Origin: Neorhizobium sp. UBA3556 | GTDB lineage: Bacteria > Pseudomonadota > Alphaproteobacteria > Rhizobiales > Rhizobiaceae | DNA length: 64,000 bases | NCBI GenBank assembly: GCA_002376235.1 | Contig: DFNX01000016.1 | Span: 992,001-1,056,000, forward strand | Reading direction: 5' to 3' | Shown here: one piece after another, positions 25,575 through 33,178 of the stretch | Layout: each line of letters begins with the position of its first letter | How positions within the stretch are numbered: position 1 is the stretch's first letter | Position numbers and translations under genes: made by a program | The notes under the pieces: generated by a model | What the model saw: only the letters and a program-made list of their open reading frames with translations | Databases searched by the model: none | What the model was told of the DNA's origin: nothing

Positions 25575-27482
25575 ATGGCATTTCGAGATATGGCTATTTC
25601 GAAGAAACTCGGCCTCGTCACGGTGGTGATGGGCCTTTCTTCCCTAATTATTGCTGGCATTGCGGGCTCAGGCCTGCTCGGCCTCCAGAAAGCAATGATT
25701 TCCGTTGGCGCCCGCGAGGAAGTTGCTCGTGAAGCGATGGACCTGCGCGTCGATATCATCGCCATCAGCCGCATGACCTACCAGCTGGCAGCCGCACCGG
25801 ATAAGGCGAAGGATTTTCGCGCGGAGACCGACAAACGTTCCTCCGAGATGCTGGCCCGCCTGCCGAAGATAGAATCCACTGCCGATACGGCCGAAAAAGA
25901 CCAGTTGAAGGCGATCCGCGGCGCTCTCGACAGCTATTTCGGCACGATCCGCAGCATGGTCGATACGGCTGAAAAGAACCCTGCGGATGCGGCAGCCATT
26001 TCCACTGCCCTGAAGGCCGCGCTCGATGGCCAGAAGGCCGTCACCGATACGGTCAAGGTCTACAGCACCTATTCCGGCAAGTCGCTGGCCGGCGCTCGTG
26101 AAGCCGCCGTTGCCTCCTCGACGACCGCCATCCTGATTTCGGCCGCCTCTGCCGTCATTTTCATCATCATCGGCGCAGCAATCAGCCTGATGGTTGCGAC
26201 CCGCGGTATCGTCAGCCCGATCCGCTCGCTGACCCAGGCCATGACCCGTCTTGCCAATGGCGAACTCGACAACCTCAAGATCGACACCGCCCGCAAGGAC
26301 GAGATCGGCGAAATGGCCCGCGCGGTCGAAGTCTTCCGCACCAATGCGCTCGCCATGGATGAGCTGAAGGCCCAGGAAGCCGCCTTGCATCGCAACAGCA
26401 GCGACCTGCAGTCGAGCATTTCGGCAGTCGTCGCTTCCGCCGTCGCCGGCGATTTCTCCGGCCGCATCTCAAAGGACTACCAGAACGAAGACCTCAATCG
26501 CTTCGCCTCCGGCGTCAACGAACTGGTAGCAAGCGTCGAATCCGCAACAACCGAAGTCCGTCGCGTCATCGCAGCTCTTGCCGATGCCGACCTGACGCAG
26601 AGCATGAACGGCCAGTTCCAGGGCGCGTTCGCCGAATTGCAGACCAACGTCAACACAACGATGGTCCGCCTGCGCGGCACGATGAATAATGTCCGCGGCG
26701 CAGCCGGCACGATCAACAACAATTCGGCCGAGCTTTCGTCCGCCGCCAACGATCTGTCCAAGCGCACGGAACAGCAGGCCGCAGCACTGGAAGAAACGGC
26801 AGCCGCTCTCGACGAGATCACGGCAACCGTCCGTGCCGCCTCGTCGCGCGCCACCGAAGCACGCGACATGGTTCACGCCACCAAGCAGAGCGCAACCAAG
26901 TCCGGCGACATCGTTCGCTCGGCCGTCACCGCCATGGGCCGCATCGAGGACTCATCCAGCAAGATCAGCCAGATCATAGGCGTGATCGACGAGATTGCCT
27001 TCCAGACCAACCTGCTTGCGCTCAACGCAGGTGTCGAGGCTGCCCGTGCGGGTGAAGCCGGCCGTGGCTTCGCGGTCGTCGCTCAGGAAGTCCGCGAACT
27101 GGCCCAGCGCTCTGCAAATGCCGCCAAGGAAATCAAGACGCTGATCAGCGCCTCTGCAGCCGAAGTCGAAGGCGGCGTCTCGCTGGTCCGCTCGACGGGT
27201 GACGCTCTGCTCGAGATCGAAGATCTCGTCAACAAGGTCAACGAGCATGTGGAATCGATCGCCACCGCCGCCCGCGAACAGGCAACGGCGCTCGCCGAGA
27301 TCAATTCCTCGGTCAACCATATGGACCAGATGACCCAGAAGAATGCGGCAATGGTCGAAGAGACGACCGCCGCCAGCGAAACGCTTGCCGAAGAAAGCCG
27401 CCAGTTGCAGCAGATCCTGTCGAGCTTCAAGCTCGGCGGCGTCGAGGCAACAGCCTCCCGCGGCATGCGCTACGCAGCCTGA
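25575..27482 (+). CDS. Methyl-accepting chemotaxis protein
   Basis: Chemoreceptor of about 635 residues from ATG 25575 (MAFRDMAISKKLGLV); a GTG at 25563 is also in frame. TM1 is at about 14-34, followed by a periplasmic four-helix-bundle-like domain to about 180, TM2 (ILISAASAVIFIIIGAAISLMV), a HAMP region with a second HAMP-like segment, and a long cytoplasmic coiled coil. The hairpin tip IDEIAFQTNLLALNAGVEAARAGEAGRGFAVVAQEVRELAQRS is the conserved CheA/CheW-binding signature. There is no C-terminal CheR-binding pentapeptide. The ligand is unknown. It is monocistronic with a terminator. Confidence 0.95.
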   Translation: MAFRDMAISKKLGLVTVVMGLSSLIIAGIAGSGLLGLQKAMISVGAREEVAREAMDLRVDIIAISRMTYQLAAAPDKAKDFRAETDKRSSEMLARLPKIESTADTAEKDQLKAIRGALDSYFGTIRSMVDTAEKNPADAAAISTALKAALDGQKAVTDTVKVYSTYSGKSLAGAREAAVASSTTAILISAASAVIFIIIGAAISLMVATRGIVSPIRSLTQAMTRLANGELDNLKIDTARKDEIGEMARAVEVFRTNALAMDELKAQEAALHRNSSDLQSSISAVVASAVAGDFSGRISKDYQNEDLNRFASGVNELVASVESATTEVRRVIAALADADLTQSMNGQFQGAFAELQTNVNTTMVRLRGTMNNVRGAAGTINNNSAELSSAANDLSKRTEQQAAALEETAAALDEITATVRAASSRATEARDMVHATKQSATKSGDIVRSAVTAMGRIEDSSSKISQIIGVIDEIAFQTNLLALNAGVEAARAGEAGRGFAVVAQEVRELAQRSANAAKEIKTLISASAAEVEGGVSLVRSTGDALLEIEDLVNKVNEHVESIATAAREQATALAEINSSVNHMDQMTQKNAAMVEETTAASETLAEESRQLQQILSSFKLGGVEATASRGMRYAA

Positions 27483-27505
27483 CCGAAACACCGACAACAA
27501 ACGCG

Positions 27506-27532
27506 AAAGCCCGGCACTGCCGGGCTTTTTTT
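27506..27532 (+). terminator. Rho-independent terminator of the chemoreceptor gene
   Basis: The stem AAAGCCCGGC/GCCGGGCTTT with a 3-nt loop is followed by a run of T residues, 24 bp past the stop codon. Confidence 0.92.
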
Positions 27533-27745
27533 CGTTGGAGCACTGCACATTCCTCAGTCACTCGCGACGCATCATCTTGGTTGGATATTGCAAAACGCAA
27601 GCAGCAGATGAGACCAACCGCCGCATTTGATCGAGATCACTCTTACCCGGCAAACGCCACGCTAGTCAGCGCACCCTAATGCGCGCTGCACACATGAGGA
27701 GGGTGGCAGCATGTTGAACACAGCCACCCCAACCATGGATCAAGT

Positions 27746-28366
27746 ATGAACGCGAACGTCCCCCCATCCTCCACCAGCACCGCAACACCGACCGAACACG
27801 CCGCAGCCTCGCATGGCGGCCACGGCAATCCTGCCGTCGTCGGTCTCGCCGGTTTCGGCATGACCACCATCGTCCTTCAGTTCCACAATGTCGGCTGGGC
27901 TTCGCTCGGCCCGGTCATCTGGATGGGCCTGATCTTCGGCGGCCTCGCCCAGCTGATCGCCGGCCTGCATGAAGGCAAGATTGGCAACAATTTCGGCTAC
28001 AGCGCCTTCACCGCCTATGGCTGCTTCTGGATCGCCCTTTGCCTGCTCCAGATCGGCAATGCGACGGGTCTTTTCGCGGTGAGTGAAACCGATCTCGGCT
28101 GGTTCCTGGTCATCTGGGCCATCTACACCGCCATCATGACCCCGGGCGCGATGCGCGCCAGCACCGGCCTCGGTCTGGTGTTCATCACCCTGTTCATCGG
28201 CTTCGTCCTGCTCGTCATCGGCCATTTCGGCCCGCATGTCTTCAACGTCATCGCCGGTTACGAACTGATGGTCTGCGGCGCGCTGGCGCTTTATGTCATG
28301 GCGCATCAGATCTATAAGGACGCCTTCGGCCGCGACGTACTGCCGGTCGGCAAGCCGATGATCTGA
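27746..28366 (+). CDS. Acetate uptake transporter, GPR1/FUN34/YaaH (SatP) family
   Basis: Membrane protein of 206 residues with six TM segments. The family entry motif appears as GNPAVVGLAGFGMTTIVLQFHN; the following GGLAQLIAGLHEGKIGNNFGYSAFTAYGCFW matches the conserved core of acetate/succinate permeases. It probably takes up acetate by proton symport or channel-like transport. The roughly 30 N-terminal residues are hydrophilic and Thr/Ser-rich. It is monocistronic, with 213 bp upstream and a terminator downstream. Confidence 0.88.
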   Translation: MNANVPPSSTSTATPTEHAAASHGGHGNPAVVGLAGFGMTTIVLQFHNVGWASLGPVIWMGLIFGGLAQLIAGLHEGKIGNNFGYSAFTAYGCFWIALCLLQIGNATGLFAVSETDLGWFLVIWAIYTAIMTPGAMRASTGLGLVFITLFIGFVLLVIGHFGPHVFNVIAGYELMVCGALALYVMAHQIYKDAFGRDVLPVGKPMI

Positions 28367-28396
28367 GCAAGATCCACCGACACTACCGAAATTTCG

Positions 28397-28429
28397 CGGC
28401 CTCGTCTTTTCGCAGACGGGGCCGTTTTA
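28397..28429 (+). terminator. Terminator of the SatP-like gene
   Basis: The stem CGGCCTCGTCT/AGACGGGGCCG (one non-canonical T-G pair) is followed by TTTTA. It separates the transporter from the convergent LysR gene. Confidence 0.8.
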
Positions 28430-28431
28430 TT

Positions 28432-29352
28432 TCATCTCACCCCGGTCACGCCCGCCAACTCCTCGTCTCCAAAGTCCTCGTCAAGAAGATCGAGCATCGA
28501 TCGCAAGGCGCGTGTCACATGCCGCTCGAGATGATAGGCGGCGGAAAATCGCCGTAGCGGCATGGGAAAATCCACCACATGCAGCCGCCCGGCAAGCGAG
28601 TGAAACTGGGTTGCACGGCTGGAAAGCACGGTGGCCGAAAGCCCGGCCTCCACCGCCGCCATCGCCGCCTCGTTGGATGGCATTTCCAGCACGACAGAAA
28701 GCGCCTGCGGATCGAGCCCGAGGCTCGAAAGCTGGCTCTCGAATGCAGCTCTTGTTCCCGACCCCGCCTCGCGCATAATCCAGTTGGTCTCCAGAAGATC
28801 GCTTGGCGTAAGCTTTCGCCCATCCGCCCAGGCATGACGCCGACCGACAACGAGAACGAGCCGATCCTCCGCAACTGTCGAGCGCTTGAGACCCGAAGCT
28901 GTAACCTCGCCCTCGACCACGGCAAGATCCGCCTCGCCCGTCACCACCGCCTCAACCGCACTTTGTGTATTGCCGACGACCAGCCTCAGATCGACGCGCG
29001 GAAATCGCTCGTGATAGGCAACCAGCCGGTGCGGTAGCCAATAACTCGCCACCGTCTGGCTCGCATGGACGCGCAGAACGCCGGAAGCAGAACCGCCGAG
29101 ATCGGCAAGCGCAAGCTCGGCCGCCCTCGCCCTTTCCATCACCGCCCGCGCCTCATCGACGAAAAGCCGACCCGCCTCCGTCAGTGCGATACGCCGCCCA
29201 ACCCGGTCGAACAGAATAACCCCATGACGAGCCTCCAGCGCCGAGATCGCGGCACTGACAGCCGACTGCGTGAGATGGAGCGCTTCGGCTGCGCGCGTCA
29301 CGTGCTCCAGTCGCGCAACCTCGAGAAATATCTTCAACTGCTCCAGCGTCAT
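28432..29352 (-). CDS. LysR-family regulator, YeiE-like
   Basis: Regulator of 306 residues from ATG 29352 (MTLEQLKIFLEVARLEHVTRAAEAL); an in-frame TTG/ATG extension to 29388 is unlikely. The N-terminal HTH (HLTQSAVSAAISALE) is followed by a periplasmic-binding-protein-like effector domain. It is divergent from a yeiH-type gene, the same arrangement as yeiE-yeiH in enterobacteria, where the LysR protein regulates its neighbour. A perfect palindrome TTCGAT-TTT-ATCGAA lies 11 bp upstream of its start and fits the LysR T-N11-A pattern, suggesting autoregulation. Confidence 0.88.
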   Translation of the reverse strand: MTLEQLKIFLEVARLEHVTRAAEALHLTQSAVSAAISALEARHGVILFDRVGRRIALTEAGRLFVDEARAVMERARAAELALADLGGSASGVLRVHASQTVASYWLPHRLVAYHERFPRVDLRLVVGNTQSAVEAVVTGEADLAVVEGEVTASGLKRSTVAEDRLVLVVGRRHAWADGRKLTPSDLLETNWIMREAGSGTRAAFESQLSSLGLDPQALSVVLEMPSNEAAMAAVEAGLSATVLSSRATQFHSLAGRLHVVDFPMPLRRFSAAYHLERHVTRALRSMLDLLDEDFGDEELAGVTGVR

Positions 29353-29362
29353 CGGCCCACCA

Positions 29363-29377
29363 TTCGATTTTATCGAA
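29363..29377. promoter_or_regulatory. Candidate LysR-regulator operator
   Basis: TTCGAT-TTT-ATCGAA is a perfect 15-bp inverted repeat with T-N11-A spacing, in the LysR/yeiH intergenic region next to the LysR start codon. Confidence 0.5.
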
Positions 29378-29411
29378 CGATACCACAAAACTTATGAATT
29401 GGATTTGTTCT

Positions 29412-29427
29412 TTCTCGAATTGGAGAA
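29412..29427. promoter_or_regulatory. Second inverted repeat in the LysR-yeiH intergenic region
   Basis: TTCTC-N6-GAGAA lies 40 bp before the yeiH-type start. It could be the activation site or part of the promoter. The evidence is weaker than for 29363-29377. Confidence 0.3.
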
Positions 29428-29466
29428 TGGCATTCGAAAATCCTGTAGTTTCGTGGAATTTAAACA

Positions 29467-30504
29467 ATGTCATTTTCGGATTGGGCAGAACGTCCTTATT
29501 CATCCCTCTCGGGATTAAAGTCGCTTCTGCCCGGCGTTGCTCTGACGGCCGCAATCGCTGCGGCAGCATTGACGATCAGATCGGCGACCGGCTGGATGGC
29601 GCTGAGCCCGCTCATTCTCTCCATCATCCTCGGCATGCTGATCCGCAACACCATCGCCCTGCCGCAGGTGGTTGAGACCGGCATCCAGTTCTCGCTCAAG
29701 CGTATCCTGAGGGCCGGCATCATCCTGCTTGGTCTCCAGGTCACGATAGCCCAGATTCTATCGCTTGGCGGCTCGGCCCTTCTGATGGTGGCACTGACGC
29801 TGGTGGCGACATTCCTCGCAATGCGCCTGACCGGCAGGCTGATGGGGGTCGATAGACAACTGACCGATCTGATTGCAGCCGGAACCTCGGTCTGCGGCGC
29901 ATCGGCCGTCATTGCCGCCAATACCGTCGTGCGCGGCAGGCAGGAGCATGTCGCCTATGCCGTCGCCTGCGTCACCCTTTTCGGCTCGATCTCAATGATC
30001 GCCTACCCGATGCTGGCTGCGCCACTGGGTCTTGATGAACGCGCCTACGGCCTCTGGTCGGGTGCGACGATCCATGAGGTCGCGCAGGTCGTTGCCGCGT
30101 CCTTTCAGGCCGGTGACATTGCGGGCCAGTTCGGCACGATCTCCAAGCTGGCACGCGTCGTCCTGCTCGCCCCACTGATCATGACGCTGGCATTGGCCAT
30201 GCGATCAGGTTCCAGCGCCAATGTGAACGACGGCCAGCGCGTATCGTCACCCATTCCGTGGTTCGTCCTCGGTTTCGTCGCGATGATGCTGGTGAACAGT
30301 GCAGTTTCCATTCCTGCTGATCTGAGCGGGAACATCGTCATACTGACGAATTTCCTTCTGTCCATGGCACTTGCCGCCATGGGCCTGCAGGCGAATATCG
30401 GCAAACTGCGTGCTGAAGGATGGCGACCGCTGGCGCTCGGCGCATTCGGCTGGATCTTCATCGCAGCCTTCGGCTATGCCGCATTGAAGCTCTTCGGCTT
30501 CTGA
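29467..30504 (+). CDS. YeiH family membrane protein (UPF0324, putative sulfate exporter)
   Basis: Integral membrane protein of 345 residues with 9-10 TM helices. The family signatures GIILLGLQVTIAQIL, AGTSVCGASAVIAANTVVRG and WSGATIHEVAQVVAA are all present. The UPF0324/YeiH family is annotated as putative sulfate exporters, a weak functional assignment. It is divergent from the YeiE-like LysR regulator, which supports the pairing. Confidence 0.9.
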   Translation: MSFSDWAERPYSSLSGLKSLLPGVALTAAIAAAALTIRSATGWMALSPLILSIILGMLIRNTIALPQVVETGIQFSLKRILRAGIILLGLQVTIAQILSLGGSALLMVALTLVATFLAMRLTGRLMGVDRQLTDLIAAGTSVCGASAVIAANTVVRGRQEHVAYAVACVTLFGSISMIAYPMLAAPLGLDERAYGLWSGATIHEVAQVVAASFQAGDIAGQFGTISKLARVVLLAPLIMTLALAMRSGSSANVNDGQRVSSPIPWFVLGFVAMMLVNSAVSIPADLSGNIVILTNFLLSMALAAMGLQANIGKLRAEGWRPLALGAFGWIFIAAFGYAALKLFGF

Positions 30505-30506
30505 TC

Positions 30507-30530
30507 AAGCCACCCGCGATCGGGTGGCTT
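30507..30530. terminator. Hairpin between yeiH-type gene and gstI (convergent)
   Basis: AAGCCACCCG-CGAT-CGGGTGGCTT is a perfect 10-bp stem directly after the yeiH-type stop codon. It could end both convergent transcripts. T-runs are weak on either side. Confidence 0.65.
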
Positions 30531-30550
30531 CAGACATTATAAAACCGATG

Positions 30551-30742
30551 TCAGCAGGGTTTGGGCATGTCGTGCGCATGCTCATCCTCACGAATGGCCT
30601 CGCCGTGATACCAGCAGGTATCCACCACGGAGAAAATCACCTCCTTGGAAGAAACCGGCGCGGTCAGCCCATTATCGAGACGTCTCCGCTGCATCAGGGG
30701 AAACTCATAAATCTTTGCTGTTTCATGATGGATGCTTGCCAT
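30551..30742 (-). CDS. gstI: GstI-like translational inhibitor of GlnII (DUF2735)
   Basis: Protein of 63 residues (MASIHHETAKIYEFPLMQRRRL) with a strong ribosome-binding site AGGAGG 6 nt before ATG. Its small size, the ETAKIYxFP motif of DUF2735 and its position divergent from glnII match gstI of Rhizobium leguminosarum. There GstI blocks translation of glnII mRNA and is expressed reciprocally to glnII under nitrogen control. That function is established for the family; applying it here is inference from synteny and sequence. The Arg-rich stretch (QRRRL) could contact RNA. Confidence 0.82.
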   Translation of the reverse strand: MASIHHETAKIYEFPLMQRRRLDNGLTAPVSSKEVIFSVVDTCWYHGEAIREDEHAHDMPKPC

Positions 30743-30907
30743 CTATCGCCTCCTGAACGACTGCATCACATTGGACAGGCATCATTTCTGCCTATTATTT
30801 AATCCAATTGCTGTATTTTACATCATAAAGACAGATTCCGCCAGCAAAGATTGTAAGCAAATAAGATTGCACAACGCCGCAGGCCGTGAGTTACGATCAA
30901 CGGTGAT

Positions 30908-30936
30908 GCAGCCATTCGGGTTCCGAATGAAGCTGC
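30908..30936. promoter_or_regulatory. Large palindrome between gstI and glnII
   Basis: The arms GCAGC-CATTCGG (30908-30919) and CCGAATG-AA-GCTGC (30923-30936) pair over 12 bp with a 3-nt loop and a 2-nt bulge. It lies upstream of the glnII promoter and within a possible gstI 5' leader. It could be an operator or an RNA hairpin in the gstI transcript. Confidence 0.45.
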
Positions 30937-31054
30937 CCGCATCCAAATTCGGCTTGTTTATTAAGCAAATCCAAACGCGGCCAGCTTGTCCAAAACCGCC
31001 TGTTTGAGCGGCAGTGACATTTTTTTCATCGCATTACACGGCAGACATACAAAC

Positions 31055-31070
31055 TGGCACGCAGCATGCA
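31055..31070 (+). promoter_or_regulatory. Sigma-54 (RpoN) promoter of glnII
   Basis: TGGCAC-GCAGC-ATGCA matches the -24/-12 consensus TGGCAC-N5-TTGCW at all but one position, with the invariant GG and GC correctly spaced. The expected start point near 31082 leaves a leader of about 80 nt before the glnII ATG. NtrC/RpoN control of glnII is established in rhizobia. Confidence 0.85.
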
Positions 31071-31161
31071 TTAAATTGTCCAAGCCCGGGATGCCGACCC
31101 TGATGCAGGGAGGCGGTCCTCGGACGGCTCAACGATGAACACACGGCCTGAGAGACAAAAC

Positions 31162-32196
31162 ATGACCAAGTATAAGCTCGAGTACATCTGGCTGGACGGC
31201 TACACCCCCGTCCCGAACCTGCGCGGCAAGACGCAGATCAAGGAATTCGATTCTTTCCCGACGCTCGAGCAGCTTCCGCTTTGGGGCTTTGACGGTTCCT
31301 CGACGATGCAGGCCGAAGGCCGCTCGTCTGATTGCGTTCTGAAGCCTGTCGCGATCTACCCGGATCCGGCCCGCACCAATGGTGCTCTCGTCATGTGCGA
31401 AGTCATGATGCCGGACGGCGTCACCCCGCACTCGTCCAACAGCCGCGCAACCATCCTCGACGACGAAGATGCTTGGTTCGGCTTCGAGCAGGAATACTTC
31501 TTCTACCAGGACGGCCGCCCGCTCGGCTTCCCGGAACAGGGTTACCCGGCTCCGCAGGGCCCGTACTACACCGGCGTCGGCTACAAGAACGTCGGCTCGG
31601 TTGCCCGCGAAATCGTTGAAGAGCACCTCGACCTGTGCCTCGAAGCCGGCATCAACCACGAAGGCATCAACGCCGAAGTGGCCAAGGGCCAGTGGGAATT
31701 CCAGATCTTCGGCAAGGGCTCCAAGCGCGCCGCTGACCAGATCTGGATGGCTCGTTACCTCCTCCTCCGCCTTTGCGAACAGTACGGCATCGACGTCGAA
31801 TTCCACTGCAAGCCGCTCGGCGACACCGACTGGAACGGCTCGGGCATGCACTGCAACTTCTCGACCAAGTACATGCGCGAAGTTGGCGGCAAGGAATATT
31901 TCGAAGCCCTCATGGCGCAGTTCGAAACCAACCTGCAGGCTCACATCGACGTTTACGGCCCGGACAACCATCTGCGCCTGACCGGCAAGCACGAAACCGC
32001 TCCGTGGAACAAGTTCTCCTACGGCGTTGCTGACCGTGGCGCATCGATCCGCGTTCCGCACTCCTTCGTCAACAACGGCTACAAGGGTTACCTCGAAGAC
32101 CGTCGTCCGAACTCCCAGGGTTGCCCCTACCAGATCGCTTCCCAGGTCCTGAAGACGATCTCGGAAGTGCCGACCGCGAAGTCGGCCGCTGCCTGA
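31162..32196 (+). CDS. glnII: Glutamine synthetase type II
   Basis: Eukaryotic-type glutamine synthetase of 344 residues, far shorter than GlnA (about 470). The start at 31162 (MTKYKLEYIWLDG) is preceded by GAGAG; an in-frame ATG at 31135 adds nine residues. Signature stretches are the N-terminal LWGFDGSSTMQAEGRSSDC, the metal-ligand WFGFEQEYFFY, the central VAKGQWEFQIFG, and DNHLRLTGKHETA. It condenses glutamate and ammonia with ATP. Unlike GlnA it is controlled not by adenylylation but by transcription (sigma-54/NtrC) and by GstI. It is monocistronic with a strong terminator. Confidence 0.97.
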   Translation: MTKYKLEYIWLDGYTPVPNLRGKTQIKEFDSFPTLEQLPLWGFDGSSTMQAEGRSSDCVLKPVAIYPDPARTNGALVMCEVMMPDGVTPHSSNSRATILDDEDAWFGFEQEYFFYQDGRPLGFPEQGYPAPQGPYYTGVGYKNVGSVAREIVEEHLDLCLEAGINHEGINAEVAKGQWEFQIFGKGSKRAADQIWMARYLLLRLCEQYGIDVEFHCKPLGDTDWNGSGMHCNFSTKYMREVGGKEYFEALMAQFETNLQAHIDVYGPDNHLRLTGKHETAPWNKFSYGVADRGASIRVPHSFVNNGYKGYLEDRRPNSQGCPYQIASQVLKTISEVPTAKSAAA

Positions 32197-32221
32197 TAAA
32201 AGTCCTCCCAAGGATAAACGG

Positions 32222-32255
32222 AAACGCCGGCTTCAAGCCGGCGTTTTTGTTTTTG
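32222..32255 (+). terminator. Rho-independent terminator of glnII
   Basis: AAACGCCGGC/GCCGGCGTTT with a 5-nt loop is followed by TTTTTGTTTTT, 25 bp past the stop codon. Confidence 0.93.
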
Positions 32256-32301
32256 ACAATCACGGGAGACCGGCGACATCGCCGAACGATGTGGATTGCC
32301 C

Positions 32302-32940
32302 CTACCGCACCCGCAACCCATCCATGAATAACCGTTCCAGAAACCGCGCCGCATCCTCGAACCGCCCTTCGCCGGAATGCGCCTGCCCCAGCACCGCCCG
32401 CACCTGCACGTCGAAATCCGCATAATGCTGCGTCGTCGACCAGATCGAGAAAATCAGGTGATAGGGATCGCATTTGGCAATTTTCCCAGCCCGCGCCCAG
32501 GCGCGGATAACCGCAGCCTTTTCATCCACCAGCTCCTTTAGCGGCCCCTTCAGCTCGTCCTCGATGCGCGGGGCCCCCTGTAAAATCTCGTTGGCGAACA
32601 ACCGGCTCTCGCGCGGATAATCGCGCGCCATCTCGAGCTTGCGGCGAATATAGGACCTGATCTCGCTTTCCGGGTCACCGTCCGCGTCGAACACCCTGAG
32701 CGGCTCCAGCCATGTGGTCAGAACCCGGTCGATCAACTGCCGGTGTATCGCTTCCTTGGTGCGGAAATAATAGAGAAGATTGGGCTTCGACATGCCGGCC
32801 GCTTCCGCGATCTGGTCGATCGTCGAGCCACGAAAACCATTCTGCGAAAACACGTCGAGAGCGGCCTCGAGGATCAGCTCTTCCTTCTCTTCCTGGATGC
32901 GCGTACGCCGCTGCGTCTTCGCCGCTCTGGAAATGGCCAT
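32302..32940 (-). CDS. TetR-family regulator, RutR-like
   Basis: Regulator of 212 residues. The N-terminal TetR HTH (ILEAALDVFSQNGFRGSTIDQIAEAAGMSKPNLLYYFRTKEAIH) is followed by a RutR-type C-terminal domain with the conserved PRESRLFANEILQGAP and WSTTQHYADF segments seen in uracil-responsive RutR. RutR represses pyrimidine degradation and releases DNA when it binds uracil. It is divergent from the N-carbamoyl hydrolase gene of the pyrimidine locus, which is its likely target together with preTA. Confidence 0.88.
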   Translation of the reverse strand: MAISRAAKTQRRTRIQEEKEELILEAALDVFSQNGFRGSTIDQIAEAAGMSKPNLLYYFRTKEAIHRQLIDRVLTTWLEPLRVFDADGDPESEIRSYIRRKLEMARDYPRESRLFANEILQGAPRIEDELKGPLKELVDEKAAVIRAWARAGKIAKCDPYHLIFSIWSTTQHYADFDVQVRAVLGQAHSGEGRFEDAARFLERLFMDGLRVR

Positions 32941-33038
32941 GCCGTCCGCTACCCCTCGTCGCTCCCCGTCGCCAAATCCTTCAAAACATCTGATGTGAGA
33001 CGATTTTCAGCTTGAGTGCTGCTGGGGAAATTGTAAGC

Positions 33039-33056
33039 TTTTACCAAGCGGTTAAA
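33039..33056. promoter_or_regulatory. Candidate operator of the RutR-like regulator
   Basis: TTTTACCAAGCGGTTAAA is an imperfect inverted repeat with a 4-nt spacer in the divergent intergenic region, 99 bp from the regulator start and 123 bp from the hydrolase start. It matches the sequence upstream of preT at 20894-20911 in both half-sites. Confidence 0.55.
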
Positions 33057-33178
33057 TTATCGGCGACAAGCGGCCTAAACGCAATGCCGATCTTCCGGCG
33101 TCAACGCCGGACGAGGCCCGCGGGAACGAACAGATTTACTGCCGGTCGGCAGAGCATAAACAGATAAGGAATTTCAAA

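Larger units (their letters stand above)
30743..31161. other. gstI-glnII divergent regulatory region
   Basis: A 419-bp AT-rich stretch without a supported gene. It contains a 29-bp imperfect palindrome at 30908-30936 and a sigma-54 promoter at 31055-31070. NtrC sites are expected from known rhizobial gstI-glnII regulation, but I could not identify a convincing pair by eye. Confidence 0.6.

Noticed and set aside
30743..30907. Sigma-54 promoter for gstI
   Set aside because: I looked for the -24/-12 GG-N10-GC pattern on the minus strand and found no acceptable match, so I do not call one.
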